Under the pieces are notes generated by a model, which did not search any database, was not told the origin of the DNA, and saw only the letters and a program-made list of their open reading frames with translations. 64,000 nt of DNA from Semisulcospira habei (taxonomy: Eukaryota > Mollusca > Gastropoda > Semisulcospiridae). Positions 32,438 to 43,454 of this stretch are shown in pieces (position 1 is the first letter of the stretch; the number at the start of each line of letters is the position of its first letter). Position numbers and translations under genes: made by a program. The stretch spans positions 73,752,727-73,816,726 of the forward strand of contig BTPG01000006.1 of NCBI GenBank assembly GCA_036245525.1, given 5' to 3'.

Positions 32438-32619
32438 TGCATGAATATATACGTGTACGTAATGACTTCAGCTGTCTCCATCCTTTCCACTTATAGAGCC
32501 ACCAGTGACCGGTCATGCGCTTGTTTACTGTCACAATAATGTAGTACGCCTGCATGTTCGTGTCTTTAGCGTCTACTAGAAGAAACAGTCCGTAGTGTTG
32601 CTTTGTTTGCGAATCAGCA

Positions 32620-32850
32620 CATTCCTTTAAAACCCCTATCATACTGAGGCTAAAAGCTTCAAATTTGTACACTGCCATATGCAAGCTACATTATAGTACT
32701 TACAGATAAGGATACTGACCAATGGCTTTAGTTCAAGGGTGGTGCCAGAATAGCTTGGCGCCTACAGGCGCCAAGCTATTCTGGCACCACCCTTGAACTA
32801 TTTTAGTCCAACTTATTTCACACACTGGTGTATTCCGAATGATAAGGGTT
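32620..32850. repeat. PalA variant with long flanks
   Basis: Reverse-complement match to 5250-5485, including CAAATTTGTACACTGCCATA and TTCACACACTGGTGTATTCC. The core at 32731-32803 is a near-perfect PalA palindrome (GTGGTGCC/GGCACCAC). Confidence 0.75.
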
Positions 32851-32919
32851 ATCATGCTAGAAATGCATTGCAGTATTAACACCTACACAGCCGAGACTAA
32901 TGAACTTTGATCTACTTTC

Positions 32920-33060
32920 AAGAGTCTCAGATCCTTGTGCGGCCACCGCAGTTGCGAGGGCTGATGAAGATGCCGTGTGCTCCTGGCTGACACCACTTTG
33001 TATCTATGTTCCTCGGGCGGCTGGGGATCTTTCGTTGCCGGAATAACGAAGATTGTACCG
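32920..33060. repeat. PalB degraded element
   Basis: CAGATCCTTGTGCGGCCACC, then the CTGACACCACTTTGTATC and TGTTCCTCGGGCGGCTGG blocks shared with other PalB right halves (for example 50340-50390). Confidence 0.5.
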
Positions 33061-33240
33061 AGAAGTCAAACGATCTGCCATCCCTGTCCATGAAGGGCTT
33101 TAGACGGGAGAGAGGGAGGTGGGAGGTGGCTGCGCAACACTGAGTGCGAGTTAACTGTCGTGTTAGCTTTACGAGCACCCACGTGGTATGGACTATGACG
33201 CATACGGGCACTGTCAAATTATACGAAATGCTCGCCACAT

Positions 33241-33350
33241 CCCAATGTGCAAAAGGCCATCGGGCTGACGTCGGCCGCCGTTGGCCCGCGCATGGCCGTG
33301 CGCGGGCCAACCGCGGTCGACGTCCGCCCGATGGCCCTTTGCGCATTGGG
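33241..33350. repeat. PalE palindrome
   Basis: CCCAATGTGCAAAAGGCCAT and ATGGCCCTTTGCGCATTGGG, with GC-rich inner arms around GCGCATGGCCGTGCGC. About 110 bp. Confidence 0.85.
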
Positions 33351-33538
33351 ATACAACTGATCAGGCAAACCCTGAAACTTATGGTCGTATAATATAAACC
33401 CAAAACATATTTTATCTGGCCGTGCGCGGGTCAACGGCGGCTGACGTCGCACTGATGGCCCTATGCGCATTGGGATACAATCAGGCAAACCCTGAAACTA
33501 TGGTCGTATAATATAAACCCAAAACATTTTTTATTTGA
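33294..33538. repeat. 122-bp tandem duplication
   Basis: The right half of PalE plus its flank (AGGCAAACCCTGAAACTTAT, GTCGTATAATATAAACCC) is repeated directly at 33419-33538 with small changes. Confidence 0.85.
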
Positions 33539-33559
33539 GAATATCACTACGATACAGCA

Positions 33560-34443
33560 GGAGGTATCAACTGATTCTCATGAGTCCTGATTCTCAAGGC
33601 CGTTTCATGAAAATCTATGCCTAGCTCTTGCTCAGTAGCCGATCCCAAGTCAGTTAACTTTAGGGACATTCTCAGATAATGGCATAGATTCTCATCAGCG
33701 CTTGCAGACACTGATGAGTGCATGATCATGAGAATCAATGCCTATTGCAGATGTTGGCTCGTATAAGTTTTTTAAGTTGAAAGCGGTTAGGACTCGAGGC
33801 CGGAAAACAAAGGTAGGTCAAAACGAAAGTATCTATACCAGTTCAGTAGTAATTAGTGTTGGGTGAGTGTTTTATCAGTGGAATGTCGAACGAAAGTGAA
33901 AGTATATAGGTTTGTGATTAAGGTAGAGCTGTACTGGGATTGGCCGAGTCAAAGTGAAACTTGACTATAGTGTGCGTGCGTGCGTGCGTGCCGATGGGCA
34001 CAAACAGTAGCCACCTATACGAGTACGTTCATTCAGCTGTCGTTGGCATTTTGGGAATTCATGATTCACAAGACGCTACACCGCAATAGCCAAGAAAATC
34101 GTGGCCAACGGTTTTCCAGATTACTCATAAATTTCATGCGTATGAATTATGTGTTTAAAACAATTTTTAAAAAATGACCACACCGTTCTACAGGTAAATG
34201 CGCTAAAATGGGCACACGACCAAGGTCAGTCATTCAACACACTACGGCAGCCACGGTTACGGTACGTAACCTACTGCCATGCGTACGGCTGAGTTTTCCG
34301 GCTGCACCTCCAAACAGACACTTTATACCGCTCACAAAACTGGCAAATTACATAGACGCCTTTCCGAAACTTCGTAATCAGTCCTAATTGTGACGTTTAA
34401 TGCAGTCAGATTTTGCTCGCCACACCACTTCAGCTCAAATTAA
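33560..34443. other. Decayed PalB-like repeats, otherwise nothing recognised
   Basis: Repeated CTCATGA, AAATCTATGCC and GAATCAATGCC motifs at 33575-33760 look like worn PalB arms. From 33760 to 34443 I see no gene or repeat. Confidence 0.4.
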
Positions 34444-34527
34444 TTAACTCATTCGAGACGTGCCGCCTCCGGATACGCGGCTTATGCTGCGTTTCCGGAG
34501 GCGGCACGTCAGTCTCGAATGAGTTAA
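34444..34527. mobile_element. PalD palindrome, complete
   Basis: TTAACTCATTCGAGACGTGC to TCTCGAATGAGTTAA with arms rich in GCCTCCGGATACGCGGC. The right TTAA continues directly into CCCGTTGCGGGGGATCATGA, the right half of a PalB element (to about 34600). PalD therefore appears to sit within, or replace the left half of, that element. Confidence 0.8.
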
Positions 34528-34689
34528 CCCGTTGCGGGGGATCATGAGGATCTATGCCTCTTGCTCGGTGATACCACTTCAATTTGTATCCATGTTCCTG
34601 TGACACTCTAGGGATCTTTGGTCCTGACTGAACGAAGAGCGGTTACAGAAATTGACAGGCACAGTCTGCGTCAGCTGCTACTGTATGGT

Positions 34690-34770
34690 TTAAGTCTTTC
34701 GAGACGTGCCGCATCCGAATTCGCGGCTTTACGCCGCGAATCCGGATGCGGCACGTCTCGAAAGAGTTAA
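34690..34770. mobile_element. PalD palindrome, paired variant
   Basis: TTAAGTCTTTCGAGACGTGC and the complement ending GTCTCGAAAGAGTTAA. Both arms carry CTTTCGAG (others have CATTCGAG) and GCATCCG (others GCCTCCG). The arms therefore changed together. Confidence 0.85.
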
Positions 34771-34842
34771 AACATGGCCTCTGTCGAGTCAGTGCCGATT
34801 GCTGGTCATAATTGTGTGTAGTACTGGTCAAAACGCGGTTCT

Positions 34843-34858
34843 CACTGATCGACCCTTC
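34843..34858. repeat. Target-site duplication of RTE-like LINE
   Basis: CACTGATCGACCCTTC occurs here and at 38805-38820, immediately outside the LINE. The match is 16 of 16. Confidence 0.9.
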
Positions 34859-34900
34859 TCTCTCTCTCTCTCTCTTGGCTTGACTTCGCGAACGAAGATT

Positions 34901-37900
34901 TTATAGGAGTTGCCCACGACGTCTGCAGGCTTGTTCGTGGCTGCGGAGGCCAATCCGAGACAGGCAGGTTCGACCGCAGTGGCTGCAGGGGAAGGTATGG
35001 CCAGGGTTCTGAGCTGCGGCATCTCTGTTTTTTCTCCTGAGCCGCTTGTCCTTAAGGCTAGCTCTGTGAGAGTCCTCAAAGGAGACAGCTGCCTTGTAAA
35101 TGGTGGAGCGCCAGGTGTCACGGTCCGCAGCAAGCGAAGACCACTGGTGGTGGTAGATTTGGCAGGCACTAAGTGACTTCTTGAGACAGTCTTTGTATCT
35201 CTTCTTTGGTGCCCCTCTGTCACGGTGTCCAGTAGCAAGCTCGCCGAACAGGGTGATCTTTGGTAGGCGATGATCCTCCATCCTGGAGACATGCCCCGCC
35301 CAGCGGAGCTGTGTCCGCAGCAGCAAAGCCTCGATGCTCACAGTTTCAGCCTGTTCAAGGACCTCGACGTTGGTGACATAGTCACTCCAGTGAATGCCCA
35401 GGATGGTACGCAGGCAGCGCTGGTGGAAGCGTTCGAGGAGTCGTAGTTGGCTGCGGTAGAGGGCCCAGGACTCGGAACCATACAGCAGGGTGGTGAGGAC
35501 CACAGCTCTGTACACGCTGATCTTGGTGCCTGTTTTCAGCTGTTGATTGTGCCACACCCGCTTGAAAAGTCGCCCGAAAGCGCTGTTCGCTTTTGCCAGC
35601 CTGCTGTCAAGCTCCTTGTCCAGCTTGGCGTCCGACGTGATAATGCAGCCAAGGTAAGTAAACTGGTGCACTGACTTTAGTTCAGACTCGCCAATGGTGA
35701 TGTGAGGAGGGCGATACACTGTCTTGGGTGCCGGCTGATGGAGGACCTCTGTCTTTTTCAGACTGACCTCGAGTCCAAAGAGCTGGGCAGCATCTGCGAA
35801 GCAAGACGTGATGCGCTGCAGGGCTCTCTCTGTGTGTGCAACGAGGGCAGCATCATCAGCAAAAAGCAGCTCACGAATCAGTTGGTCTAGGGTTTTCGTG
35901 TGGGCCTGCAGTCGTATGAGGTTGAACAGGCTGCCATCGAGACGATACCTGATGTACACTGCATCGTCATCATCGAGGTCCACTGTGGCCTGCTTCAACA
36001 TCATGCTAAAAAAGATGGTGAAGAGGGTCGGTGCCAGCACGCAGCCCTGCTTTACGCCGTTGAGAATAGGGAATGGTTCTGAGAGGTCATTGTTGAGTCT
36101 GACCTGGCCTTGCTGGTCCTCGTGTAGCTGGACAATCATGTTGAGGAACTTTGGGGGACAGCCAAGTCGCTCCAGGATCTGCCACATGCCTTGCCTGCTT
36201 ACAGTGTCGAACGCTTTTGTTAGGTCGACAAATGTTACGTACAGCCCTTTGTTCTGCTCGCGGCACTTCTCCTGTAGCTGTCTCAGCACAAAGACCATAT
36301 CGGTGGTGCTCCTGTTTGCTCTGAAGCCACACTGGCCCTCTGGGAGTTGGTCTTCAGCGATGGCAGGTACCAGCCGATTCAGGAGCAGCCTTGCAAGGAT
36401 TTTCCCAGCAATGGACAGCAGGGTAATTCCCCGATAGTTGGAACAGTCAGACTTCTCGCCTTTGTTCTTGTACAGGGTGATAACGACTGCATCACGGAGA
36501 TCTTTTGGTAGTGTTCCTTCCTCCCAGCAGCAGAGAAAGAGGTCATGGAGCTTGTTGTGCAGTGCTGTGCCTCCATGTTTCCAGATCTCTGGCGGTATTC
36601 CATCAATGCCTGCTGCTTTGCCACTCTTGAGCTGGTGGATGGCTGTGAGGGTCTCTTCAGCGGTGGGCGGTTCGTCCAATTCAACCTTTACTGGGAGGTG
36701 TGGGATTTGTAGGACGACTGCTTCTTGAACAGTGCGCTCAGCGCTGAAGAGGCTCTGAAAGTATTCCGACCAGCGGTTCAAGATGGAGGTATTATCTGTG
36801 AGGAGTGCCTGGCCATTCGCGCTTCGCAGGGGACTTTGTACCAGGTGCCTGGGACCATACACTGCTTTCAGTGCTTCGTAGAAGCCCCTGTAGTCACCAT
36901 TGTCAGCACAAAGCTGGGTCCTCTGTGCAAGTCTGGTCCACCACTCATTCTGGAGATCTCTGAGCTTGCGCTGGAGACTGCTGCAGACGAGGCGGAAGGC
37001 AGACTTCTTCACAGGGCAGGAAGGCTGGGCTAGGTGGGCCTGATGGGCGGCTCTTTTTTTTTTTTGCTAGGTGTTCCTGGATCTCTACATCGTTTTCGTC
37101 AAACCAGTCTTTGTTCTTCTTTCTGGCGAAACCCAAGACTTCTGCAGAGGATTTTGCAATAGCAGTTTTCAGTTGTTCCCAAAGTGTTTCAGGGGAGGAG
37201 TCTACTGGGTCCGCTGTGTCTTTGAGCCTGCGCTGTAAATCTGTCTGAAAGGCAGCTTTCACATCGTCACGCTGAAGGCTGGCAACGTCAAGCTTTTTCT
37301 TGGGGGGCCCCCATTTCTTGGGTTTTGACTTGAAGTGGAGCCTGAGTTTGCAGCGGACAAGGCGGTGGTCAGTGTGGCACTCTGCGCTGGGCATCACTCT
37401 GGTGAGGAGGACGTCACTGCGGTCCCTCTGACGCACTAGGACATAGTCGATAAGGTGCCAGTGTTTGGAGCGAGGATGCATCCAGGTGGTCTTTCGACTG
37501 TCCTTTTGCTGAAAAGTAGTGTTGGTGATGACCAGTTGCTGCTCCGCACAGAACTCCAACAGTAGGCGGCCATTGTCATTGCAGTTCCCCACGCCATGCT
37601 TGCCGAGGACTCCTTTCCAGGCTTCAGAGTCCTGGCCCACTCTGGCGTTGAAGTCGCCAAGGATGATGACTTTGTCGTCTGCAGGGGTACTCTGTATGAG
37701 GCTGCGCAGGTCAGTGTAAAACTTGTCCTTTTCAGCAGGCTCTGCCAGGAGGGTTGGGGAGTACACACTGAGAAGGGTGACGTGCTGCTGGTGTCTCAGT
37801 GGGAGGCGCATGGACATGATGCGGTCTGAGTGGCCCGTTGGTAGGTTTTCCAGCTTAGTCGCAATGGATGTCTTGACCATGAAACCCACGCCTGAAAGCC

Positions 37901-38132
37901 GTCTTTCCGATGCAGGCCTGCCTGACCAGTAGAGGGTGTACCCAGCACCAAGTTCTTGGAGGCTGCCTTCGTCCGGAAGGCGTATTTCGCTGAGCGCGGC
38001 GATGTCGATGTTTAACCTCCGCAATTCATGGGCAATGAGGGCGGAGCGACGTTCAGGGCGTCCGCTGTCTGCTTTGTCGAGCATGGTTCGGACGTTCCAG
38101 CATGCTACGTTGAGTCCGGTCGTGGTCGTCAT
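34901..38132 (-). pseudogene. LINE endonuclease-RT polyprotein, single frameshift
   Basis: ATG 38132 opens an endonuclease domain like craniofacial-development-protein-2-type LINE products: LNVACWNVRTM, ALSEIRLPDEG, ILGDFNARVG, LIDYVLVRQRD and TDHRLVRCKL. A run of 12 T at 37054-37065 (A in the sense strand) shifts the frame. The second copy has AKISAAHQAH at that place, so the run is an expansion. The RT follows: SNYRGITLLSIAGK, GQCGFRANRSTTDMV, DLTKAFDTVSRQ, GVKQGCVLAPTLF and ELLFADDAALVAH. The C-terminus holds FPCSHCGRTCLSRIGLRSHE, a C-x2-C zinc-finger-like motif, before the stop at 34901. Its full length would be about 1,075 codons. Confidence 0.9.
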
Positions 38133-38694
38133 GAGAGTGGATCCGTTATTCTTTCTTGTTTTTTGACCGCAGGAGAAGATGCCCGTTGACCGCGGCTAGC
38201 CAACTGGGGTTGCGAGGGGACGAGCTTTGGTTAGGCCACCTTTTCTAGGCCCCTCTCCGTGTGGAGCAAGCAGTGCTGTCCCTAGAGAAGGCTGCTTGGT
38301 CGTTCAGGGTGTGCCGAGTGATGTTGTCATCCCCAGGTCAACATCAGGCGACCAATATCCTGAACCGCCTGCATGCAGGTTTGAGACTGCGGCTTCCAGT
38401 GACATCTTTCACCTGCCGTTTCGCCCCTCGCCCGTCGCTACAGGACTTGGAATGGTCAGTGTCATGGTCCGTGGACGTTTCCTAAAGCCTGCGCGGTGGA
38501 GCTTTTTGGTGGAGTGCAGTGTGCGCAGTACTGGCCCCACCCTTTAAACCCTTGGTTCATCTGCCATGGCCTAGCAAGCTGGGACGATGGCATCGAGGTC
38601 CTCGGGTCGTAGGTTTTATATCAGACTGTCCTTGTCCTAGTCTCTGGCTCAAAAGCCTTCCCCGAAGACACGGGGGCTTTGATGTCAGGGGTTT

Positions 38695-38804
38695 CCTCCC
38701 TTAGCCTTTCCGCAGCCAAGCGGCCAGGCCTGCAAGGCAGCAGGCGACTCGTGGAGGGCGGGGTCGTCTATGTCCCGTGCAGATGTGAACATCTGCCCAC
38801 TGCC
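38695..38804 (-). ncRNA. Candidate HDV-like ribozyme at LINE 5' end
   Basis: The element begins GGCAGTG, which can pair over 7 bp (with G-U pairs) with TGCTGCC at 38742-38736. CCTCC (38757-38753) can pair with GGAGG (38699-38695), and GGC-TAA lies just before that strand, like a J4/2 segment. Some RTE and R2 elements carry such ribozymes at exactly this position. Against it, the J1/2 segment is long and holds its own hairpin (GCAGATGTTCACATCTGC), and CCTGC/GCAGG can form a competing stem. Hypothesis only. Confidence 0.25.
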
Positions 38805-38915
38805 CACTGATCGACCCTTCAGTGTACAACTAAAGTGACCTTAGCCCGCGGCGGGACGATATCGGACGTATTACTGAGCCACTGACACTTATTTCGGTGT
38901 GATATTCTCTACACG

Positions 38916-39332
38916 GTCCGTGGCGCAGTGGTTAAGGCGCCTGCCACCAATGCTAAAGGTGCGAGGTTCGATTCCGGGTTCCGGCGTCGGATTTTTCTCC
39001 TCTAGTAAGTGTCACCGTTAATTCGGGCGGACCGTCGGGGGTTCTTTCTCCGGGTACTCCGGCTCTTCCTCCCCCTCCACTTTGGTATCAGTTTCAGCCA
39101 ACTTAATAAAATTTCAAATACAAAACGATTTCCAAATACCGTCAGTAGCTCGCTTGAGCGTGCCCTTAGCACCACGTGAATCTTCTGTGTTTACGTACAG
39201 TGTGTGAGTGAATGCGTGTGATTCACGTGAGCGTGCTTGTTGGGTTCAGTTCGCGGCTACATTCTGCGCATTGAGTTATATTATAAATATGAGAAATGCG
39301 CCATATAAATGCTATGCATTATTATTATTACA
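38916..39332 (+). mobile_element. tRNA-derived SINE with (ATT)n tail
   Basis: The head has an A-box-like TGGCGCAGTGGTTAAGGCGC (38921-38940) and a B box, GAGGTTCGATTCC (38963-38975), from a tRNA-like promoter for RNA polymerase III. The body includes TAAGTGTCACCGTTAATTCG and CGTCGGGGGTTCTTTCTCC. The 3' end is AAATGCGCCATATAAAT plus (ATT)n. About 417 bp and apparently full length. Copies are at 43455-43893 (full length) and 57148-57248 (head only), with a tail at 24560-24655. Confidence 0.85.
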
Positions 39333-39443
39333 CAGAGAAGCTCTGACTTGAATAAACACCGGTTAGTGTTTGAACAATGATGAAAAGCCTAGGTCCAAAC
39401 TGAGTATGTACCGAGTCAACGAAAATTCGAGTCGGTAGCGGAT

Positions 39444-39499
39444 TTAACGCCCGGACCGGCAAACGTGCGATATCGCATGTTTGCCGGTCCGAGCTTTAA
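39444..39499. mobile_element. Short TTAA palindrome
   Basis: TTAACGCCCGGACCGGCAAA and the complement, with a CGATATCG centre and TTAA at both ends. 56 bp. It shares its right TTAA with the next element. Confidence 0.75.
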
Positions 39500-39589
39500 C
39501 TCATTCCCGGCCAGAAGTACGCCATACGGATAGGCGCCTCATATATAGCCATGTATCCGTATCAGTGCCGTATGTCTGGAATTAATTAA
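39496..39589. mobile_element. TTAA inverted-repeat element
   Basis: TTAACTCATTCCCGGCCAGA to GTATGTCTGGAATTAATTAA. Inner arms CATACGGATA and TATCCGTAT type surround GGCGCCTCATATATAG. Confidence 0.6.
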
Positions 39590-39650
39590 ATGTAATGCTT
39601 TGCCGGTCGATAAGCATGCAGGTTTGACTGACCTACGCCTGATTCCACAC

Positions 39651-39745
39651 TGACCAAAGCCACGGTCGGGTCAGACTGTCGCAGGAGTCATTATGGCGAT
39701 CATTAACAACCCGACCGTGATCGTGGGAATGTCAGTGGCCCGGTC
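39651..39745. repeat. Imperfect inverted repeat
   Basis: ACACTGACCAAAGCCACGGT and CGTGATCGTGGGAATGTCAGT with inner GTCGGGT/ACCCGAC arms. Confidence 0.5.
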
Positions 39746-40139
39746 AAGGAATTCCGGCCCACATATAGCTTCTAGCATCAGATAGCATACCTCACTTATG
39801 CTTTTTTAGCTGTTTATCCGAGCCACGAAGAGAAAACACTTATCATTCAACACACGATGCTTCGTACGCATCTTATTGCTGTTCTCTAAACACGGGTTTT
39901 CCACCGGGATCATAGATTAAATGCGCAGTCGCGGCTCGGACATGGGAACCACGTAATCGGGAATTCCCGATTTCTCGTTATAAACACCTGCGCTATTCTT
40001 AGTAATTTCAGAAACAAAACTAGTTTCGGTTGTGGTGAATTGAGCCACACCTATTCTAGAAAAAGGCCGCGGCGTAGTATATCTATACCGTTCATTGTCA
40101 GGGCCAAGTACGAAACAATAAACTGATAAACGCAGCTGC
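39746..40139. other. Nothing recognised
   Basis: I see no gene, RNA or known repeat between the inverted repeat and the PalA-like element. Confidence 0.4.
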
Positions 40140-40255
40140 TGAAGATGGATACACCGTGATGGCTCAAGGACGGTGCCTGATGAACATGTCGCCTCAGGTG
40201 CCATGCTCATCACTCACCAGGCCCTTGAGCTGTCAAGGTCGGTCCCTCTCCCGCA
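40140..40255. repeat. PalA-like diverged palindrome
   Basis: GTGATGGCTCAAGGACGGTG and the near-complement CCCTTGAGCTGTCAAGG, with TGATGAACATG against CATGCTCATCA inside. Related to 51427-51520. Confidence 0.55.
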
Positions 40256-40559
40256 GTTGGCGCTGGAACATGAAGAGGTGTTCACGTCACCGGATCAGCA
40301 TAAAAGCCCCGGCCGGGGTCTCCCCAATCCAGTTCAGTTTTTCGGAACGTACTGCAGTGAGGATCACTCCATTCAGCTTTTGTTCTACAATATCATCAAG
40401 TTCAGTTGCCACAGGAAATATCCTTTCTTGCCACTTCACTCAGGTAAGACAAGTTTTCGGGAGTGATTTTTTTTTTCTTTGTTAAATACCTTCTTCAAAA
40501 AAAAAAAAATTGACACGTGTAACTGACTTCGGGTTTTAGTTTGTTTTTGGTTTGGGTTG

Positions 40560-40790
40560 TTGTTATTTTCTGTTGTTTGTTTGTTTGTTTGTTTTTTCTG
40601 TTGTTGTTGCTGTTTTGTTTTGTTGTTGTTGTTTTGTTTGTTTGTTTGTTTGTTTGTTTGTTTGTTTGTTTGTTGTTTGTTTTGGGGGGTCTGTTTGGGG
40701 GGTCTGTTTGGGGGGTGTTTTTGGTTTTGTTTTTGTTTTTTGTGGGGGGGTGGGGGGTGGGGGTTGTGTTGATGTTGGAGTTTTGTTGTG

Positions 40791-40887
<97 letters not shown>

Positions 40888-40980
40888 GGGGTGGGGGTTG
40901 TGTGTGGGGTTTTGTTTTGTTGTTGTTGTTGTTGTTGTTTTTTTTTCGTTTGGGTTTTTTTTTCGGGGGGGGGGGGGGAG
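40560..40980. repeat. (GTTT)n, (GT)n and G/T-rich tract
   Basis: GTTT array at about 40630-40680, GGGGGGTCTGTTT repeats, then a pure GT array at about 40790-40885 and T- and G-runs to 40980. The + strand has almost no A or C, so all frames lack stops; the ORFs are artefacts. Confidence 0.9.
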
Positions 40981-41312
40981 GAGTGTGGGTCTCTACGGTT
41001 TGTCTTTGACTTGATTCTGATGTTGAAATATCTCTTTTTGAAAGGCCTCGCAGATGTGCCAATGCGTCATAGTGAACTCTAGAAGGGGCGCGTGCAGTGC
41101 ATACGCGTCATTGGTTTGTCAAACGTCATTTGTCATGACGTATTTTTTTTTGTTTTTACTTAATTTTATATTTAACGTGATATGAGTTTCGCTTTCACTT
41201 CAAGACTTGGGAAAATGGTGACAAAACTAGAATTTCACGGTACAATTTCAGTCTTGCTATAATTTGTGTGAAATCAGGTTGACTTTACTTAGCTACATGC
41301 TGTACTAAGTAC

Positions 41313-41698
41313 ACCTGCATGCTCTTCTGAAAGCGCGTCGGTGTGTGCGTGTGCGTGCGTGCATGCGCGCGCTTCTAACATCCTCAAGAGGCATATAGAT
41401 TTTCATGCGCCCTTCGGGCACATGAGGATCTATGCCTCTTGGGGGTGTACGCATATGTGAGAGAGAGAGTGAGCGAGCGAGAGAGAGTATTACGTCATAT
41501 TTAGAGTATGGCTGTGTGGTGACAGAGTTGCTTCTTTTAAGTCACCGCCACTGTCTGACTTTCTCCAGATGTCAAGGTTTTTTACTGTTTTAATTTTTTT
41601 CTGAAAATAATTAATTTTTACTGAAGACTGAGTTGAAAGGGTACAAAGCTGGCTAACGAACTCATCCAATGTCTTTCTCCAAACTAGATAAATCGGGT
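41313..41698. repeat. Tandem segmental duplication, unit 1
   Basis: From CACCTGCATGCTCTTCTGAA through a PalB hairpin (41390-41442) and GTCACCGCCACTGTCTGACT to AACTCATCCAATGTCTTTC. Unit 2 starts at 41699 and shows the same order. Unit 1 has a short GT stretch and no LINE. Confidence 0.85.
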
Positions 41699-41727
41699 CA
41701 CCTGAATGCTCTTATGAAAGCGCGACG

Positions 41728-41815
<88 letters not shown>

Positions 41816-41827
41816 GTGTGTGTGTGT

Positions 41828-41882
<55 letters not shown>

Positions 41883-42810
41883 GTGCGTGCATGCGCGCGC
41901 GCATTAAACATCTCCAAGAGATATAGATCCTCATGCGCTCTCCGGGCGCATGAGGCTCTATGCCTCTTGGAGATGCGCGCATGTCTGTGAGCCTTCCTCA
42001 CTCCACCACTCTCACTCTCCAGCGCGTCCAGAACAATGCTGCCTGCCTCGTCCTTAGAAAGAAAAAATCCGACCACATCACTCCGCTGCTCAAGCTCCTT
42101 CACTGGCGCTCCCCATCCCCCAACGCATCCAATACAAGATTCTGTCTCTCTGCTACAAATCCCTGAACAACTACGCTCCTACCTATCTCTCCAACTTACT
42201 TCACCCCTACACTCCTTCCCGCTCCCTTCGCTCCGCCTCCGACCCTCTCCGCCTCCTCATCCCCCTCACCAAACTCAGCACTTTCGGTCCCCGCTCCTTC
42301 TCAGTATACGGTCCATCCACCTGGAACACTCTCCCACTCTCTCTCCGTCAGAAACACTCTCTCTTCTCCTTCCAGTTCGCTCTCAAAACTCACCTCTTTC
42401 AACAGTTCTAGCACTACATCATCACACTCCCCACCCCAAGCTGACCGTCGTAATGTATTTTCACTATTATTTTGTGGTACGTGAGTCATTGTCTAAAGCG
42501 TGCGCATGCGTGTGCGAGTTGTGAGTGCGCGCTTAGAGTTATAATTATTATAAGATAAGCGCATTATAAATACCGTAATTATTATTATTAGAGAGAGCGC
42601 GTCATATTATTAGAGTTTTATGTCAATGTCAGTCTGCGTCGTGACGGAGTTGCCTCTTTTACGTCACCGCCACTGTCTGACTTTCTCTAGAAGTCAAGGT
42701 TTCTTACTGTTTTAATTCTTTTCTGAAAAGAATTATTTTTTACTAAAGGAGTTGAAAGGATACAAAGCTGGCAAACGAACTCATCCAATGTCTTTATCCA
42801 AACGAATAGA
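41699..42810. repeat. Tandem segmental duplication, unit 2
   Basis: CACCTGAATGCTCTTATGAA, an expanded (GT)n (41729-41885), a PalB hairpin (41912-41968, arms CCAAGAG/CTCTTGG and ATGCGC/GCGCAT), then a LINE fragment at 41985-42593. After that come GTCACCGCCACTGTCTGACT and AACTCATCCAATGTCTTTA. The LINE and most GT units arrived after the duplication. Confidence 0.85.
41985..42593 (+). mobile_element. CR1/L2-like LINE 3' fragment
   Basis: It encodes the C-terminal part of a non-LTR RT ORF: LQRVQNNAACLVLRK, HITPLLKLLHW, then after a frameshift near 42110 IQYKILSLCYKSLN, FGPRSFSVYGPSTWNTLP and FALKTHLFQQF with a stop at 42409-42411. The 3' UTR ends AGCGCATTATAAATACCGTA plus (ATT)n, the same tail style as the window's SINEs. 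The 5' end is truncated. Confidence 0.85.
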
Positions 42811-43210
<400 letters not shown>

Positions 43211-43454
43211 CTCGAGGGGCCGGAATTTGTTCATGGACTGACAACATTCGTATGGCCCAATGACTTGAAAAGGCCTACCCGATGCGCAAAAGGCCATCGG
43301 GCCTATGTCGGCCGCCGTTGGCCCGCCCACAGCCACTGGGTACTGGCTATCCCCACTGATTTTCAAATACATTACGATGCATAGCCTAGACTGTAAAACA
43401 ATGACTGAGCTACACGGCAGGAAATAAAACAAGATGCGGATTTCATCCCAAAGT

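Larger units (their letters stand above)
34859..38804 (-). mobile_element. RTE-like LINE, near complete
   Basis: A 3.9-kb minus-strand element starting GGCAGTGGGCAGATGTTCAC and ending TTCGTTCGCGAAGTCAAGCC plus (AG)n. It has a 5' UTR of about 670 bp, one long endonuclease-RT ORF and a very short 3' UTR. A perfect 16-bp target duplication and one disabling change in the ORF point to recent insertion. The copy at 57249-61184 is its closest relative here. Group assignment (RTE) rests on the single ORF, short 3' UTR and protein likeness. Confidence 0.9.

Noticed and set aside
38921..38990. A true tRNA gene
   Set aside because: A- and B-box-like motifs are present, but the cloverleaf is not complete, and the sequence continues into a SINE body and tail. 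The same holds for 52996-53063.
40280..40450. A 50-codon minus-strand open stretch (reads IFPVATELDDIVEQKLNG) with protein-like composition
   Set aside because: It is bounded by stops, has no convincing acceptor or donor, and I recognise no family. Too short to call as an exon.
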